Source: Pseudogemmobacter lacusdianii
GTDB taxonomy: Bacteria > Pseudomonadota > Alphaproteobacteria > Rhodobacterales > Rhodobacteraceae
Length of the DNA stretch: 64,000 nucleotides
Reading direction: 5' to 3'
NCBI RefSeq assembly: GCF_030848395.1
Contig: NZ_JAVDBT010000003.1
Location: 124,001-188,000, forward strand
Below are positions 63,182-64,000 of this stretch, one piece after another. Numbering within the stretch: the stretch's first letter is position 1; every line of letters starts with the position of its first letter. A program made the position numbers and the translations under genes. The notes under the pieces are model-generated. The model was given only the letters and a program-made list of their open reading frames with translations. It did not search any database and was not told the DNA's origin.

Positions 63182-64000
63182 TTAGTGCAGCTGCCCCTGC
63201 ACGGTCTGCGTAAGATCATTCAGAGAGAAGGGTTTGGGCAGGAAGATCGAATTGGGGATCCGCGCCTGATCGGCCGAGAGTACATCCTCGGCATAGCCCG
63301 AGACGAAGATCACCTTCACATCTGGGCGCGTCTCTAAGGCGCGCTTGACCCAAGTTGGCCCGTCCATCCCCGGCATCACCACATCGGTGACGAAAACATC
63401 CACCTCAAGTGCGGGGTCGGCCAAAGTCCGCAGCGCCTCTTCCGCGCTTTCTGCCTCAAGCACGGTATAGCCGCGCAGCCGCAAGGCGCGGCTGGCAAAG
63501 GCGCGCACCGGTGCCTCATCCTCGACCAAAAGCACCACACCTTCGCTGGTGCGGATCATCATCCGGCGCGGCTCTTCCACCACGGGTGCAACAGTTTCAT
63601 CATCGTCCACCGCAGTATAGGCGGGCAGAAAAATCTCAAAAACCGTGCCACGGCCCTGTTCACTGGCCACAAAAATGTAACCACCCGATTGCTTGACGAT
63701 CCCGTAGACTGTTGAAAGGCCAAGCCCGGTGCCCTCGCCCACCTTTTTTGTGGTGAAAAAGGGATCGAAAATCTTCTCAAGCTTATCCGTGGGGATGCCG
63801 CACCCTGTATCCAGCACCCGGATCATTGCGTAATGGCCGGCCGGAATCGTGGCGCGCTCACGCACCAAAGGCTCGGGCAGCGTCATCGCCTCGGTCTCGA
63901 TCCGGATCGTGCCGCCGTCCGGCATCGCATCGCGGGCGTTCACGACAAGGTTCATCAAAACCTGTTCAAGCTGGCGTTTATCGGCGCGAATGGGCGCCAG
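63182..64000 (-). CDS. cckA: Hybrid histidine kinase CckA, C-terminal part
   Basis: Partial: the frame runs off the right edge (no start in the window), leaving 272 residues. HATPase with N box MNLVVNARDAMPDGG, G1/F boxes DTGCGIPTDKLEKIFDPFFTTK and GTGLGLSTVYGIVKQSGG. A receiver domain follows: VVLLVEDEAPVRAFASRALRLRGY, phospho-Asp in DVFVTDVVMPGMDG, Lys in FLPKPFS. This matches CckA, the kinase feeding ChpT-CtrA, which in Rhodobacteraceae controls motility and gene transfer agent. Overlaps nothing; 6 bases separate the convergent sulfotransferase gene. Confidence 0.9.
   Translation of the reverse strand: MAPIRADKRQLEQVLMNLVVNARDAMPDGGTIRIETEAMTLPEPLVRERATIPAGHYAMIRVLDTGCGIPTDKLEKIFDPFFTTKKVGEGTGLGLSTVYGIVKQSGGYIFVASEQGRGTVFEIFLPAYTAVDDDETVAPVVEEPRRMMIRTSEGVVLLVEDEAPVRAFASRALRLRGYTVLEAESAEEALRTLADPALEVDVFVTDVVMPGMDGPTWVKRALETRPDVKVIFVSGYAEDVLSADQARIPNSIFLPKPFSLNDLTQTVQGQLH

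Overview
The window is a contiguous piece of chromosome from an alphaproteobacterium, most likely a Rhodobacteraceae/Paracoccaceae species (Rhodobacter, Gemmobacter or Tabrizicola-like). The evidence is the moderately high GC content, the block DUF177-rpmF-plsX-fabH-ihfA-merR, the block SPOR-nagZ-scpA-scpB behind argS, a small PurL, tandem gap genes after tkt, a CckA hybrid kinase near recA-alaS, and a GTTC-N7-GTTC SOS box in front of recA. It is almost entirely core genome. I see no prophage, insertion sequence, CRISPR array or rRNA, and one tRNA (Pro, GGG).

Layout. 0-6.3 kb: a periplasmic PRC-barrel protein, convergent aroK-aroB, then a forward operon of a tiny membrane protein, a secreted helical protein, xerD and a CBS/CorC protein that lacks its usual membrane domain. 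6.3-14.3 kb: a HerA-like ATPase, an orphan promoter/terminator unit that looks like a small RNA, an IalB-like secreted protein, an lpxD-ACP-ketoacyl synthase cluster, an L,D-transpeptidase and a Tat-exported DUF882 protein. 14.3-20.6 kb: ppx-rlmE, a three-gene one-carbon/cobalamin methyl-transfer operon, an OlsB-like acyltransferase, msrB and bamE. 20.9-26.6 kb: the fatty-acid/ribosome block ending in ihfA and merR, tRNA-Pro and dcd. 26.6-34.5 kb: argS-SPOR-nagZ-scpA-scpB, ccmE, and divergent epmA/efp. 34.5-39.9 kb: a small DUF2158 protein, a spermidine-synthase-like protein, a frameshifted OafA-type acyltransferase, murI, a LysR regulator and a second small-RNA candidate.

39.9-51.8 kb: purL, a GNAT protein, bolA, a 47-residue ORF, grxD, a mliC-zapA-coiled-coil operon, tkt, an ankyrin protein, DUF808, and gap1, a small membrane ORF, gap2 and a DUF1127-like gene. 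The last group carries repeated LacI-type palindromes. 51.8-64 kb: coaD, a CBS protein, a LysR regulator divergent from mmsA, an NCS1 transporter, a class II glutamine amidotransferase, a DUF1330 protein, alaS, recA, a sulfotransferase-like gene and the 3' part of cckA, which runs off the window.

No dramatic unknown system is evident. The most informative leads are two candidate small RNAs, the lpxD-ACP-KAS cluster, the split methionine-synthase-like operon, a shared operator motif over the two gap genes and a DUF1127 gene, several conserved-looking short ORFs, and two altered genes (CorC-like without DUF21, oafA with a one-base frameshift). All functional calls come from reading protein motifs by eye; no database search was run.
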